Part shown: positions 11,641 to 21,990 of the stretch, in pieces
How the letters are laid out: each line of letters begins with the position of its first letter
Numbering within the stretch: position 1 is the first letter of the stretch
Assembly (NCBI GenBank): GCA_958510825.1
Contig: OY294054.1
Location: forward strand, 8,162,319-8,226,318
Direction of reading: 5' to 3'
From: Brachypterus glaber
Lineage: Eukaryota; Arthropoda; Insecta; Coleoptera; Kateretidae
Length of the DNA stretch: 64,000 nt
Notes under the pieces: generated by a model
Database searches by the model: none
What the model saw: the letters and a program-made list of their open reading frames with translations, nothing else
What the model was told of the DNA's origin: nothing
Made by a program: the position numbers and the translations under genes

Positions 11641-12184
11641 TCCATTCCATTATATAACGGAATGGGTATCATTACATATATACACAGCTTCTATTAAAAT
11701 TATTTTAAATTCAAGTTTTCTATAGAAGTGAGTTTGGTATCTATTTTCAGCGCCGCAGACAATTTATTTAGAAATATTAAGACCAAAAACCTTAAAATTA
11801 TTAATAACAAAACATATCAATATATATCTGAAATCTATTAATAAAGTATAGCGCCGTAGGCAAAACTTTTATACATTTAAAGGTCACAATTAAAAAAGAA
11901 GAATTTAAGCAAAACACTTTAATAAAAAATCTTGGGAGGATTCCGACCCGTCACTGCAACTATATTATTGTAAGGTAAGGGTAAGGATTAGGAGTAGGTA
12001 ACAAATAATAAAATATTTATTAAATATGTTAAAAATATTTTACGACAGAATTCAGTTACTTTTGTTGCTGCTCTTAATTAGTTATAAATATCTACTCATA
12101 TCCAATAAAAATACTAAGGTAAAAATTCATAAATTTTATAAGATTGTTAACATAATTACATAACTTTATATTTATCTTATATTA

Positions 12185-12326
12185 AGGGACCGCATACAAG
12201 CTCGACTTTGGCGGTTTTTTATTTTAGGATAGGATTAATTTTAGTATAATACTTTAATAATGTATATTTTATTTTGTTAATATTGTATGATTTTGGTTAA
12301 ATAAAAACTATCTATCTATCTATCTA
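12185..12326 (+). mobile_element. Retroposon 3' end with (TATC)n tail
   Basis: A TTTGGTTAAATAAAAA-type end is followed by (TATC)4 at 12308-12325. A similar end (AATAAAGTATCTATCTAA) sits at 50641-50660. Short-tandem tails after an AATAAA-like motif are typical of LINE 3' ends. No coding part remains. Confidence 0.45.
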
Positions 12327-12739
12327 AAAGTCTTGGCTAATTCTTTTTATTTTGTATAATATATTTTAATACTTTTATTTTATTTTTTTTTTTAATTTAA
12401 TTTATAATGTAACTTTAAATGGCTGTCAATCTAGTTTTACGCCGCAGCCAATTTTTTTTAGAAATTTGAAGGACACGTATTTTGTAAACAGCCCAGAATT
12501 TAAAAAGCTAATTATTTTACTCGTTATTTTATAAAACACTCCCTATAAGAAAATTATTTTAGTTACATTTTTCTCATACATTTAATTTTGGCTATAGATT
12601 TTGGCTGGCGCAGGGGCTCGCTTGTTATTGTGATTACAACATTACAGCGCTGCAGGCAAAAAATAGTAATCTGAAGGTTAAAATAACTTAAGAATGAGTT
12701 TTAATTTTCTTTTTACTTTATTATATAAGGTTAAAAGAG

Positions 12740-12870
12740 TAAAGGTAGGTGGTTTAAAAAACGCCAGGGAGGGCTCAACGAAAACGCCAGGGGGGCTCAA
12801 ACCAAGGACAGGGGGCTTAGCCCCCTCGCCCCCCCTAGTTACGGCCCTGTCCAAAAAATTGCTAAAAAGC
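12740..12870. repeat. GC-rich tandem/hairpin fragment
   Basis: Two copies of AAAACGCCAGGGRGGGCTCAA stand in tandem. They are followed by GGGGGCTTAGCCCCCTCGCC, a strong hairpin, and CTAGTTACGGCCCTG. The run contrasts sharply with the AT-rich surroundings. Frames on both strands (12678-12905 and 12694-12927) mirror each other over this palindrome-rich stretch and are rejected as genes. Confidence 0.45.
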
Positions 12871-12979
12871 ATGGCGCATAGAGCATGCATACAATCATTG
12901 GGCACGTTTTGTTCCGAAGTAATTTAATTGCTCTTTTATAATGTAATCAAGAAGTTCGGCAACATACGAACACAAAAGA

Positions 12980-13140
12980 CAAAAGACTATCATAGGCAAT
13001 ACGGTCCAGCAGCAGGGTAGAACGTCGATTGAACGCTAGACCCACAGCTGAGGCTCCCCCGTGGCGAGGCACCTCCGCTCGAGGGGCCTTTGCTCGTCCA
13101 CAATTCGGCTTCGTAAGAAAACAATGTCGCTTTTTTAACC
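12980..13140. other. Unassigned GC/CpG-rich patch
   Basis: About 130 bases are conspicuously GC-rich, with several CpGs (for example CCCCCGTGGCGAGGC and CCGCTCGAGGGGCC). I could not match this patch to a tRNA, 5S rRNA or snRNA from memory. It could be a decayed SINE head, an unmethylated regulatory island or a structured RNA relic. Confidence 0.3.
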
Positions 13141-13311
13141 CGCTGTGATATTTTAATTGAATACTACTTTCGATTTTATACTCTTCGTTAATCTTTACCT
13201 GAAGACAAAATGAGGCATGTAGAACAAAAAGGTGATAACTATTTTTTTTTTAATAAGATTTTTATAGGTACCATTAATACATTATATCTATCGAATATTG
13301 AATATAGTATA

Positions 13312-14342
13312 CAGGGTGTTCGTATAAACGTCCTAAAACGTCCTAAAACGAGTCGTAAGGGAGCTACGCCCCTTTGAATAGGGTTCCAAAAATTTGATTT
13401 TTATTTAATAACTCAGGAACTCTTTGTGTTATAGCAACTAGGTATTGCATTGCATTTGCATGTAGTTACTTTAACCAGGGAGCGCCTTATCACTTTTTTG
13501 CCTAAAACTTTTTCTTGTGTAACATTTTTGTGAATGTATTATAAGAATAGGATTCCTCAAGTAAAGACAAATTAAAAAGACACTCTTGTTGTATTACCTT
13601 AGAATAAACCATTTTCGAGAAAAAATCATTTGAAAGTGAAACTTCACGTTTCGAGGACGAAAAATTTAACTAATATGTTTAAAACCAAAATTTTAATGAA
13701 ATGAGGTGGTTCTACATCAAAAACTAAGAAAAAAAGTTTCTATACATGTAGGTCCAAAAATCGCTTTTAAAGCTACCATGGCCCTTTAAAAATTAAGTAT
13801 TTTTAGGAGACCATAACTCCCTTAGGATAGATTTATGGAAGTACCTGTACATAAAGTTTTTTCTTAGTTTTGAATGTACATTCACCCTGCTTTATTGAAA
13901 TTTTGGTTTTCAACATTTCAGTATTTTATTTTTCGTCTTCGACACGTGAAATTTCACGCTCAAATGAATTTTTTTCGAAAATGGTTAATCATATGGTATT
14001 ACAATAAGAGTACCTTTTTTATGTATCTTTACCTGAGGAATACTATTCTAATAATAAATCCACAAAAAAGTTACTTAGAAAAAAGCCTGGGGCAAAAAAA
14101 TGATAAGGCTCCCCCATTTCTGACGCCCCTGGTTAAAGTACCTACATGCAAATACCATTGATAGGCCTTATTAGAGATAGATCACATGCAATACCTCGTT
14201 GCTAAAACACAAAGAGTTCCTGAGTTATTAAATTAAAATCGAATTTTTGGAACCACATTTGAAGGGGCTCCCTTACGAGTCGTTTTAGGATATTTTTTTA
14301 TAGAAACTTTTTTCTTATTTTTAGGTAAGGAATTACACCCTG
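13312..14342. mobile_element. Palindromic element with CAGGGTGT ends (~1 kb)
   Basis: The left end CAGGGTGTTCG is preceded by TATA, and the right end ACACCCTG is at 14335-14342. The arms are long and imperfect. ACGAGTCGTAAGGGAGCTAC and AACTCAGGAACTCTTTGTGT on the left (13350-13430) return inverted at 14210-14290. TGCATGTAG..TTAACCAGG returns inverted near 14125-14150. The centre (about 13740-13900) also pairs, with ACATCAAAAACTAAGAAAAA against TTTTTTCTTAGTTTTGAATG. The 95-codon frame at 13874-14161 is antisense to the left arm and has no protein-like composition. Non-autonomous fold-back element. Confidence 0.75.
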
Positions 14343-14374
14343 AATTTCTAACCTAATAAAAAATGAAACATTTA

Positions 14375-14905
14375 GATAAGATAAGATATATTTATTTCCA
14401 CAGACTTTTTTACAACTATCGGATATTGTCAAAATTCAATAATTAATATTAAATATATGTACATGCACATAATACACATAAATATAAAATGTATATAAGT
14501 AACTACCTGATACGTTACAAGGACAGATTGAGACTTACACATAAGACTTAAAAAAAAAGGATTATGAACATTGGTAATTTTGAAAATTAAATTGAAAGAA
14601 TTCGTTATTGTTATAAAAAGGATTGCTAAGAAAAAATAATTTTAACTTACTTTTTAGATCGGTCCTTTTTCATAAAAAACTAGTCTATGATGAGGAATTG
14701 AAATACCAGTTGCATGTCTAGTTACCGGACCCTCCGAGATTTCAGAATTTGATTTAAAAAGATCCTTATTGCTCATTGCATATAAAGCTAAATTAAAAAG
14801 GTTTTCGTGTTTTACAAATAAAGGTTTACAATGGTCTCTACTACAACTCAAGAGATGATATTTAGTCAAGGTGTAGCCTAGGCCAAATTAGCATCTCGAG
14901 TGGCA
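14375..14905 (-). pseudogene. LINE ORF2 C-terminus and 3' UTR, 5'-truncated
   Basis: The minus-strand frame 14654-14869 reads CKPLFVKHENLFNLALY, then TRHATGISIPHHRLVFYEKG. This matches the region after the RT domain in Jockey/CR1-type LINEs; the copies at 42512-44200 (CKPLFKELRLLPLACI, YNTRH) and 49285-50001 (PKHKLTTYERGPYY) have the same landmarks. The frame is broken after YEKGPI. A 3' UTR of about 280 bases ends in GTGGAAATAAATATATC and a (TTATC)n tail near 14375-14390. The RT core is missing, as expected from 5' truncation during target-primed insertion. A SINE lies immediately beyond the truncated end. Confidence 0.75.
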
Positions 14906-14914
14906 ATTTTCTAA

Positions 14915-15158
14915 TGTTTGTTTGTTTGTTTGTTTGTTTAACCTCGTACTATTTTACTTAATTAAGCATCCCTTAAGTCCAGGACTTGTGTGGGCTAGTA
15001 GTAGAGGGAACCACCGGTTTATACTGACTTTCGAACCAGTTTTTATTAAAACTGATCAACTGAAAAAGGAAAATCGGGGCCAGTGAGAATCGAACTCACG
15101 CTAATTGTAGTAGACTTGTCATGTACAGACCCGGTAGACCACTACACCAATCCTCCCA
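14915..15158 (-). mobile_element. tRNA-derived SINE, copy 2
   Basis: On the minus strand it begins TGGGAGGATTGGTGTAGTGG, with an A box (TGGTGTAGTGG) and a strong B box (GAGTTCGATTCTC). The shared body (CTACTACTAGCCCACACAAG, GGATGCTTAATTAAGTA) follows, ending in (AAAC)n. Copy 2 lacks the internal TGAAATTTGGCG segment found in copies 1, 4 and 5. The head cannot fold into a canonical tRNA acceptor stem (its GGGAGGA start does not pair with the matching 3' part), so it is not called a tRNA gene. Confidence 0.85.
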
Positions 15159-15199
15159 TTTTTTTGAGTATCAAAATAAGCCTACAAAATCTTAGTCTG

Positions 15200-15590
15200 G
15201 TCAACAAGGCCCGAAGTTGCATTTTCTATTAGTTTAAAAGTTTATATGTCACATTTTTTTTCTACATAAACCTATTTTAGTTATTTTAAAATATTACGAT
15301 AATCTACCCCACGAGTATGGGGTCTAAGCGCCATTTAACAACAACAGTTTAACAAAAATCTCATCAAAATGTTGATGTTAAATGGCATTTAGACCCGATA
15401 CTCGTTGCGTAGATTAGCGTAATATTTTAAAAGAACTAAAATAGGTTTATGTAGAAAAAAAATGTGACATATAAACTTTTTTCTTTAATATTTATAATTC
15501 GTCAGTAGTACAAATTAATAGAAAATGCACTTTTTCGGAATTTAAGGCAAATTTTGGGGCTTTGTTAGCACGGGTTACAAACTTTTGATT
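15200..15590. mobile_element. Palindromic MITE-like element
   Basis: An almost perfect inner palindrome covers 15238-15481: AAGTTTATATGTCACATTTT on the left, AAAATGTGACATATAAACTT on the right, and CGAGTATGGGGTCTAA against TTAGACCCGATACTCG near the centre. A looser outer pair extends it (GCATTTTCTATTA near 15222 and TAATAGAAAATGC near 15515). Non-coding. Confidence 0.75.
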
Positions 15591-16165
15591 AGGCTGAGAT
15601 TTTGCAGGCTTGTTTTTATAGTTAAAAAGAATAAATATAGATATCAAAGCTTTTAAATTTTATAAAATTACAAATACTAGGACTGGTTTTATACGAATTT
15701 TATCGATATTTTCATGATTTTAGTGTTTTTAGGGCCCTAAAAGTACCACTTAGGGTTGTCTATATAAATTTTTACTCTAAGGGCGTTCTAACTATGACAA
15801 ATAGAAAAGATTAAGTAATTTTTTTTTTGGACCAACCTAATATAGCATGCATGCATATACAAGGATCAGTCGTTTTTAAAGTGTTTTAAACATAAAAATC
15901 GATGTTTAGATCAAAAAGTCCATCTGTTGTTTGTTGTTTAGTCTGTAACTTTTTTGATATTTAGGTCCTAAAGTCCTAAAACCAGTTAAAAAGAAAAATA
16001 AATACAAAAATAAAAAATATTATGCACCCACTTTTGCTACAAACTCTCACAGAATGTAAAATATTGAAAACTGTATTCAAACGCTTTGGCGTTTCCACTA
16101 GTCAAAATCCGATGACATAGAGTATATTATAAAGTATAATAAGCCGTGAAGATATGTAATACTAC
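15590..16165. other. AT-rich intergenic DNA
   Basis: No gene or repeat unit recognised. Confidence 0.35.
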
Positions 16166-16465
16166 TCATTCCATTATATACTATTTACAGTAAATGGTAT
16201 ATTTCATTTTCCCAAATACTTAAAAAAATTATTTTTTCAAAAAATAAATAAATAAAAAAATACTTTTTAAAAATGTTATTATTTTTTTTTTATTTTCTTT
16301 TTGCGAAAAAATATATATAAAAAAATAAATTTAATTTTTTTTTGTTTATTTTCTTTTTGCACAAAATGAAAAAAAAATCTTTTTTAATGATAGTTTTTTT
16401 TTGTTTATTGAAAAAAACCCTATAACTTTTTTGTTGTTAGGGGAATTACTTTCAAAATTGATAGA
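16165..16465 (-). repeat. Partial inverted copy of the modular repeat
   Basis: Reverse-complement counterpart of about 11090-11400. It starts ACAGTAAATGGTATATTTCA and continues through CCCAAATACTT, long A/T runs, TTTTTTGCGAAAA-like blocks and AACTTTTTTGTTGTTAGGGG. Only the right half of the module is present. Confidence 0.6.
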
Positions 16466-16630
16466 ACTAGTAGTTCACTAAGACTAAGGTCCACTTCACC
16501 CATAAAACGATAACGTGCTAGAAAAAAAAGATACGCCATTTGGCGTTGCTGATAAGCATTTTTGTAATGTAGTGATTATTAATAATGATTTTATTTTTTG
16601 GTGTCGGTGTTTCAGGCACTATTACTTTTA

Positions 16631-16730
16631 ACCCTTTCGCTTCTGTAGGGACATATATGTCCCAGCAGATGTTTAAAAATACCTTTGGCTCCTGTAGGGA
16701 CATATATGACCCAGCAGATGTTCAAAATAT
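16631..16730 (+). repeat. 49 bp tandem duplication
   Basis: Units start at 16633 and 16682 (CCTTTCGCTTCTGTAGGGAC and CCTTTGGCTCCTGTAGGGAC). Both contain CATATATG and CCCAGCAGATGTT. The first unit holds the palindrome GGGACATATATGTCCC. The minus-strand 61-codon frame crossing here is not called. Confidence 0.7.
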
Positions 16731-16872
16731 CCTATAGCCAAAAGGAATATTTAAAATGTACAGAATAGGGACATTTTAGTATTTTATAGTCCAAACTTGA
16801 TATCAAGTGGTATCAATACTTAACTATAAGTATCTAATGGTATATATTTTTTCAGCTTTAAAACACTATACC

Positions 16873-17024
16873 TGGCCCTGCACAAAGAAACCCAATTAGT
16901 GTGTCAAATTAACGTATTTCTTTCCAAACCCGACAAGGGTTCTTATGTAGAAAAGCTTTCTACATACGAACCCGAAATTTTTATTTATTTTTAACACACT
17001 AACTGGGTTTGTTTGTACAGGGTC
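16873..17024. mobile_element. MITE, 152 bp, with 32 bp inverted ends
   Basis: The left end TGGCCCTGCACAAAGAAACC and the reverse complement of the right end (TGACCCTGTACAAACAAACC) agree over 32 bases, continuing CARTTAGTGTGT. The interior has a second hairpin, GTAGAAAAGCTTTCTAC. No target duplication is evident in the flanks. Confidence 0.75.
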
Positions 17025-17084
17025 ACATAATAATTGATATTGGGACAAACATTTCCCACTTGTTTTTTGTAAAAAAACGTTTAA

Positions 17085-17154
17085 AGAAAAAATTTCACTT
17101 GCTTCATGTGTAATGGGGCTATCCCGTAGATAAATAAATAAATAAATAAATTTC
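17085..17154 (+). mobile_element. Retroposon tail (AAAT)n
   Basis: GGGGCTATCCCGTAGATAAA leads into five AAAT units ending at about 17152. This looks like the 3' tail of a fully truncated LINE or SINE. The next PLE copy starts directly after it. Confidence 0.4.
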
Positions 17155-18545
17155 TAAATTAGGATACCCCTAAGGGGAGGAAGTATCAAACAAGTGATAA
17201 TACTCAACAACTTGGTATTTCTTCGTATGTGTCGGGATAACAAAATTGTGCCTAAGTGTCTTACATCAAACCCAGAGGGGCAAAAAGAATTTATCAACAA
17301 GAAGCCTTAGTGAAGGAAAGAATTAATAATAACAAAAGGAAACTAAACTTAGATTCTGAACAAGTGTATCGCCTTTACCTAAAACTTTGTAAGACTATTG
17401 ATTTTGAATTGTTCCAAGTTCTTGACTCCATTACTTATGAACATTCCCAAGCCATTGCTACTAAAATATCTAATACACAAAAGAGGAATTCCTTGTCCCT
17501 GGACAATAATGCAAAACCTTCGGTCAAACTGAACACCGTTATCAATCTGTCCAGCCCAAGGTTTCTGTGTTATCAAAGCGATACAACTTTGGAAATTACA
17601 CCAAAGACCATACCAACTGATGACATTATAGCCAGCCTAGAGTCATCCGTCAATGCTTTACCTGCTGCGGATGCAGAGCGAATTTGTGCAAAACGTGCAA
17701 AATTTTTAAAAAATCAAAAATGCCCAAATCCAACATAATAAAGGATAAGCATTATTAAAGACGTATAAAGAACCTTTTGGAACAATCCTCCTTAATCCCC
17801 GAAGATAAAAAAGCCCTTAATCTAAACGAGTCCCTCTTGGACTAATTGTTAGTACAATAAGATCTCCAACAAAAGTCCAAATTTTTGACAAAAATTCTGA
17901 ATCCTTTAACAGGAAAAACTGAAGACTTTCTCCAAAATTCTACACATTTTGTCGAAACAATATCCACCATTAAGATAGACTCTAATGATATTATGGTAAA
18001 TTTTGATGTAGAATCTTTATTTACTAACGTACCTATTTCCGATACCATTAAAATCATTAAAACCTCCTAACATCAGCCAACTTAGATCCTAAAATTTCCG
18101 ACCTTTTCAAAGCTTTTCTTGAGTTCACATCCTGTCTTGTCTGTGGAAAGTTCTATGAACAAGTATTTGGTGCTGCTATGGGATCGATATTATCTCCACC
18201 AGCCGCAAAGGCTCTCATGAAACATTTTGAAAAGAATGCCATAGAATCCTTTTCGCTTAAACCAAAAGTATGGATGTTGATGAAGTATGTATAATTTGGT
18301 CACGTGGGATGGACTCTCTTAAGGATTCCCTGAACCATCTTAACTCTCGTCATCCTATACGGTTTACCGTGGAATTGGAAAATGACAAATCCTTGCATTT
18401 CCTGGAGGTGTTGGTTCAAAAGAGGGGGAATGAAACTCTAAGATATTCTATATACCGCAAACCAACTCACACCAATCGTTACCTTAACCCATTTTCCCAT
18501 CACCACCCATCCCAAAAACTTTCAGTTATTATTATTAAAAAAATA
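17155..18545 (+). pseudogene. Penelope-like element reverse transcriptase, copy A
   Basis: The product would be the RT of a PLE, which primes cDNA synthesis at the target site. The N-terminal part is open at 17256-17738 (160 codons, RGAKRIYQQEALVKERINN onward). After a deletion of about 140 bp, which removes the VPADKGNATV motif kept in copy B, fragments follow. These are 17885-18070 (VNFDVESLFTNVP, the catalytic Asp-containing motif A), a GAAMGS-like motif at about 18170, and 18270-18605 (IIWSRGMDSLKDSLNHLNSR, LHFLEVLV, YRKPTHTNRYLNP). The motif C region (YVDDVYIIW in copy B) is damaged here. Premature stops and indels make it non-functional. It faces copy B (20270-21990) in inverted orientation. 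Confidence 0.85.
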
Positions 18546-18609
18546 AAAGAGCAGAGCCCAAATGCCTGTTATTGCTCAAGTAATGTACAAAAACATAATA
18601 ATTAAATTG

Positions 18610-19870
18610 ACAAAAGCTACTAAAAGAAAACATCATATAAGATTTAAATATATCCGACACTGGTTATAAAATTGTCATATTTGTTTTTAAAAGAATTAAC
18701 ACTAGTAGCAGACAGGACATCGTTTGAAAGCGAATTCCAGTTCATAAACCCTGTTGGTAAATTTTTTTTGGCCTATTGTTGTCTTGAAATTTTCTCTTCT
18801 TAATTTGTGCTGGTGGCCAAACGAAGCCTTGGGTCATTATTTGGCTTTAAAAGTTCACAATTTTTTTTTTCAAAATGCCCCTTAATTATTCTGTAGGATT
18901 TATATAGGAGTTTGAAAGGGTATGATTGGGATTATTAAAAGTCTTAAACATAAGGTAGGAATTTTGGTAAGCTTTCTTAACAATGTTGACATGTTTTGAC
19001 CAAGATAATTCAAATGTGATGGTAGCACCCAGATCTAATTGTTCATTATAGTTATGTCGTTTAAAGTGTAGGTGTAACTAGGGTTATTTCGACCTAGGTG
19101 TAAAACAACACATTTGGTTATATTTAAAGGTATCAGCCATGCATCGCACCACTCTACACGATTATTAAGACTTTGCTAAATTTGATCTCCCTGCTCAAAG
19201 GGATTACCAAACATTTTGGAATCATCAACATAAAAATTGTGTGGAACAAGTATTGAATTTTCAAGATCCAAGGAATATTAAGAAAAAATATGGGTCCCAG
19301 AACCGAGCCCTGCGGGACGACTGGTCGACTATTAGGAACCAACACCTTGAAATACCTATTACTCAGATACTTGTCAATCCATGCCAATAGGAGTCCAAAA
19401 TGCTTTAACTTCTTTAACAACCCCTTTTTTTGTACTTTATCGAACGCCTTCATGAAATCTAAATAAAAAATATCAACAGGTTTGCCTTCGTCCAAGAGCT
19501 TTGTCCAGTAGTTTAAACTAGTCAATAGATTTGTAGTGGTTGACCTACCTGGAGTAAATCCATGCTGTGTTTTAGGCAAAACATTACATTCCATAATAAA
19601 CTTCATCAACTGGCCCACAATAATTTTCTCAAAAATTTTAAAACAAGGTTGCATAATACTACTTTGCCTGTAATTATGAGCATCTGTTTTGTCACCTTTT
19701 TTAAATATGGGCTTAGAAGAAGATATGTGCCAATAATTAGGTGTGGTGGAAGTGGAAAAGGAGTGATTAAAAATATGTGATAATGGTTCCGACAAAGCCT
19801 CTGCTCAGTTTTTTAAAACTTTAATAGAAATATTATCAGGACCAGGACCAATATCAGAAAATTATTTATG
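18610..19870 (-). pseudogene. LINE (Jockey/CR1-like) reverse transcriptase with 3' end
   Basis: The minus-strand reading starts GPGPDNISIKVLKN near 19855. It continues in 19154-19795 with FKKGDKTDAHNYR, QHGFTPGRSTTTNLL, FYLDFMKAFDKV (motif A) and VPQGSVLGPIFF (motif B). A frameshift follows, with the catalytic YVDDSKMFGNP in another frame near 19215. The C-terminal part (GFVWPPAQIK, MNWNSLSNDVLSATSVNSFK) runs to about 18650 across further breaks. All RT boxes are recognisable in order, so the copy is recent enough to read but inactive. It lies between two inverted PLE copies. Confidence 0.85.
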
Positions 19871-19947
19871 TAAGTTTTAAAACGTAAGTCCTTATCAAGT
19901 ATAATGCCTAGGTTTTTAGCTTTATTAGCGGAATGAATTTTTATGCC
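19868..19947 (-). pseudogene. LINE RT box E fragment, displaced
   Basis: The minus-strand frame reads AKNLGIILDKDLRFKTYI, the FLGxxxD-type motif that normally lies downstream of motif C. Here it precedes the RT N-terminal part on the same strand, so two LINE fragments are joined out of order, or a second copy is truncated at this point. The scaffold gap begins directly beside it, so misassembly is possible. Confidence 0.6.
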
Positions 19948-20147
19948 NNNNNNNNNNNNNNNNNNNNNNNNNNNNNNNNNNNNNNNNNNNNNNNNNNNNN
20001 NNNNNNNNNNNNNNNNNNNNNNNNNNNNNNNNNNNNNNNNNNNNNNNNNNNNNNNNNNNNNNNNNNNNNNNNNNNNNNNNNNNNNNNNNNNNNNNNNNNN
20101 NNNNNNNNNNNNNNNNNNNNNNNNNNNNNNNNNNNNNNNNNNNNNNN
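19948..20147. other. Assembly gap (200 N)
   Basis: Exactly 200 unknown bases, the size of a placeholder gap. Open frames reported through it are artefacts. The true length is unknown. Confidence 0.99.
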
Positions 20148-20270
20148 CATGCAGGTGGCTTACACCTATTAAGGTGCAATCTGGAACAATTACTGTACTA
20201 TTTCTTTGACCAGTATAAAAATACTCTGTGTTTATTAACATAATAAAAACTTTTGACTTTTGACTTTTGA
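20148..20270. other. Unassigned sequence beside the gap
   Basis: The stretch contains (GACTTTT)n-like short repeats at 20247-20270 and no recognised domain. A minus-strand frame continues from PLE copy B into it, but the residues (YFYTGQRNSTVIVPD) are not recognised. Confidence 0.3.
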
Positions 20271-21990
20271 ATCTTCTAATGGCGGTATTTATATCACGTT
20301 TGGGATATTTATTATTTGTCAGCGTTGAAATTTCCATATCCAGAATAATAATCTCTATCCTATATCATAAAGGCTCTATGAATCTTTGGTTTTGATCTTA
20401 GGTAAGAGAATTTATAACTGAGAGTTTTTATAACTAAGAGTTTTTGGGATGGGTGGTGATGGGAAAATGGGCTGAGGTAACGATTGGTGTGAGTTAGTTT
20501 GCGGTATGCAGAATATCCTAAAGTTCCGTCCCCCTTTTTTGAACCTTTCCTGGACGTGCTCCAGGAAAGGTAAGGATTTGTCAGTTTTCAATTCCATGGT
20601 AAACCGTATAGAAGGATGACGAGAGTTAAGATAGTTCAGGAAATCCTTAAAAGAGTCCATCCCATGTGACCAAATTATATATACGTCATCAACATACCTC
20701 CGCCATACTTTTGGTTTAAGGGAAAAGGATTCTATGGCATTCTTTTCGAAATGTTCCATGAAATCATTTGCGGCTGGTGGAGATAATGAAGAAACTAATA
20801 GCAGCACCAAATACTTGTTCATAGAACTTTCCACTGACAAGAAAGGATGTTGACTCAAGACAAGCTTTAAGTAAATAAAGATTCTACATCAAAGCTTATT
20901 ATATCATTAGTTCTATCTTAATGGTGGATATTGTTTCGACAAAGTGTGTAGAATTTTTGACATAGTGTTCAGTTTTTAAAGGATAAATAATTTTTGTTAA
21001 AAATTAGGCAAGCTTTTATGTTGGAGATCCTATTGGTCTAAGAGGGACTCCTTCTTCGTGAATTTTAGAAAGGCCATAAAGTTTGGGTATGAGGAAATCG
21101 TTTGGATCAAGGGCTTTTTTCTCGGGTTTAAGAAGGATAGTTCCAAAAGGTTCTTTATACGTCTTTCAATTTTCCTAGTGGGGTCAGGCTTAATCTCTTT
21201 GTAAGTGTTTTTGTCTTTAATGTGTGTTATTTTGTCAAAATAGTGCGTTCTGTTCATCAAAACGGTAGCGTTCCCCTTGTCTGCAGGCACAATGAGAATG
21301 TCGTTATTGCTGTTCAAATTCTTTAAAGCCAGATGGTCATCCTTTTTTATGTTGGATTTGGGCATTTTTATTTTTTAAGAATTTTTCACGTTTTATAACG
21401 AATTCATTCTGCATCCACAGCAGGTAAAGCTTTGATGGATGACTCTAAGCTGGCTATAATGTCGTCAGTTCGTATGGTCTTTGGTGCAATTTCAAAGTTG
21501 TGTCCATTTGATAATACAGAAACCTAATTATCGGTCAATCTTGCGCTGGACAGATTGACAAAAATGTTCAGTTTGACCAAAGGTTTTGCATTATTGTCCA
21601 GGGACAAGAATTTCCTCTTTGTATATTAGATATTTTAGTAGCAATGGCTTGTGCATGTTCAAAGTCAAGAACAGAGTCAAGAATTTGGAACAATTAAAAA
21701 TCAATAGTCTTACCAAGTTTTAGGTGAAGGCGATCCACTTGTTCAGAAATTGTTTACTCTCCTTTTGTCATTATTGATTCTTTTTTTCACTAATGCTTCT
21801 CCAGCACGTTGATAAATTCTTTTTGCCCCTCTGGATTTGATGTGATGAGACACTCTGAGACACAATTTTGCTATCCCGACACGGACATACTAAGATGTTG
21901 AGTATTTTCACTTGTTTGATACGTAAGTTTCCAAATAATCTGGAATCTTTCTTGACTTCCTTTCCGTAGAGGTATCCTAATTTAGATCTA
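20270..21990 (-). pseudogene. Penelope-like element reverse transcriptase, copy B
   Basis: The minus-strand sequence aligns with copy A from its 5' end (GGATACC..CTAC near 21975). The open pieces are as follows. 21030-21365 holds LIVPADKGNATVLMNRTHYF, the PLE N-terminal RT motif. 20412-20858 holds YVDDVYIIWSHGMDSFKDFL with the catalytic YVDD, then SIRFTMELKTDKSLPFLE. The C-terminal RT remnant ISTLTNNKYPKRDINTAIRR lies near 20330-20270. Frameshifts separate the pieces, and motif A is disrupted by a deletion near 20880. It lacks its own GIY-YIG domain, because the copy stops before it. Confidence 0.85.

Larger units (their letters stand above)
10080..12700 (+). repeat. Interspersed degenerate array with a GCGCCGCAGGC core
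   Basis: A core resembling TTTAGCGCCGCAGGCAAA, followed by TTTTTTAGAAATTTAAAGG and ACA, recurs at about 10124, 10356, 10498, 11750, 11850, 12438 and 12643. All copies are in the same orientation, with irregular spacing from 100 bp to over 1 kb. Between copies lie other repeats (10580-11640) and a retroposon tail (12185-12326). This fits an old tandem array broken up by later insertions. No open frame is preserved across units. Confidence 0.55.

Noticed and set aside
12678..12927. Overlapping frames on both strands rich in Gly/Pro/Lys
   Set aside because: They mirror a GC-rich hairpin and tandem duplication; no domain and same-size frames on both strands.
13874..14161. 95-codon plus-strand frame
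   Set aside because: Antisense to the other arm of the 13312 palindrome and without protein-like features.
14915..15158. Genuine tRNA gene on the minus strand
   Set aside because: A and B boxes are present but the acceptor and anticodon arms do not fold; the shared body and AAAC tail show a SINE.
19813..20337. 174-codon frame spanning the scaffold gap
   Set aside because: The middle is 200 N; it joins PLE and LINE fragments artificially.
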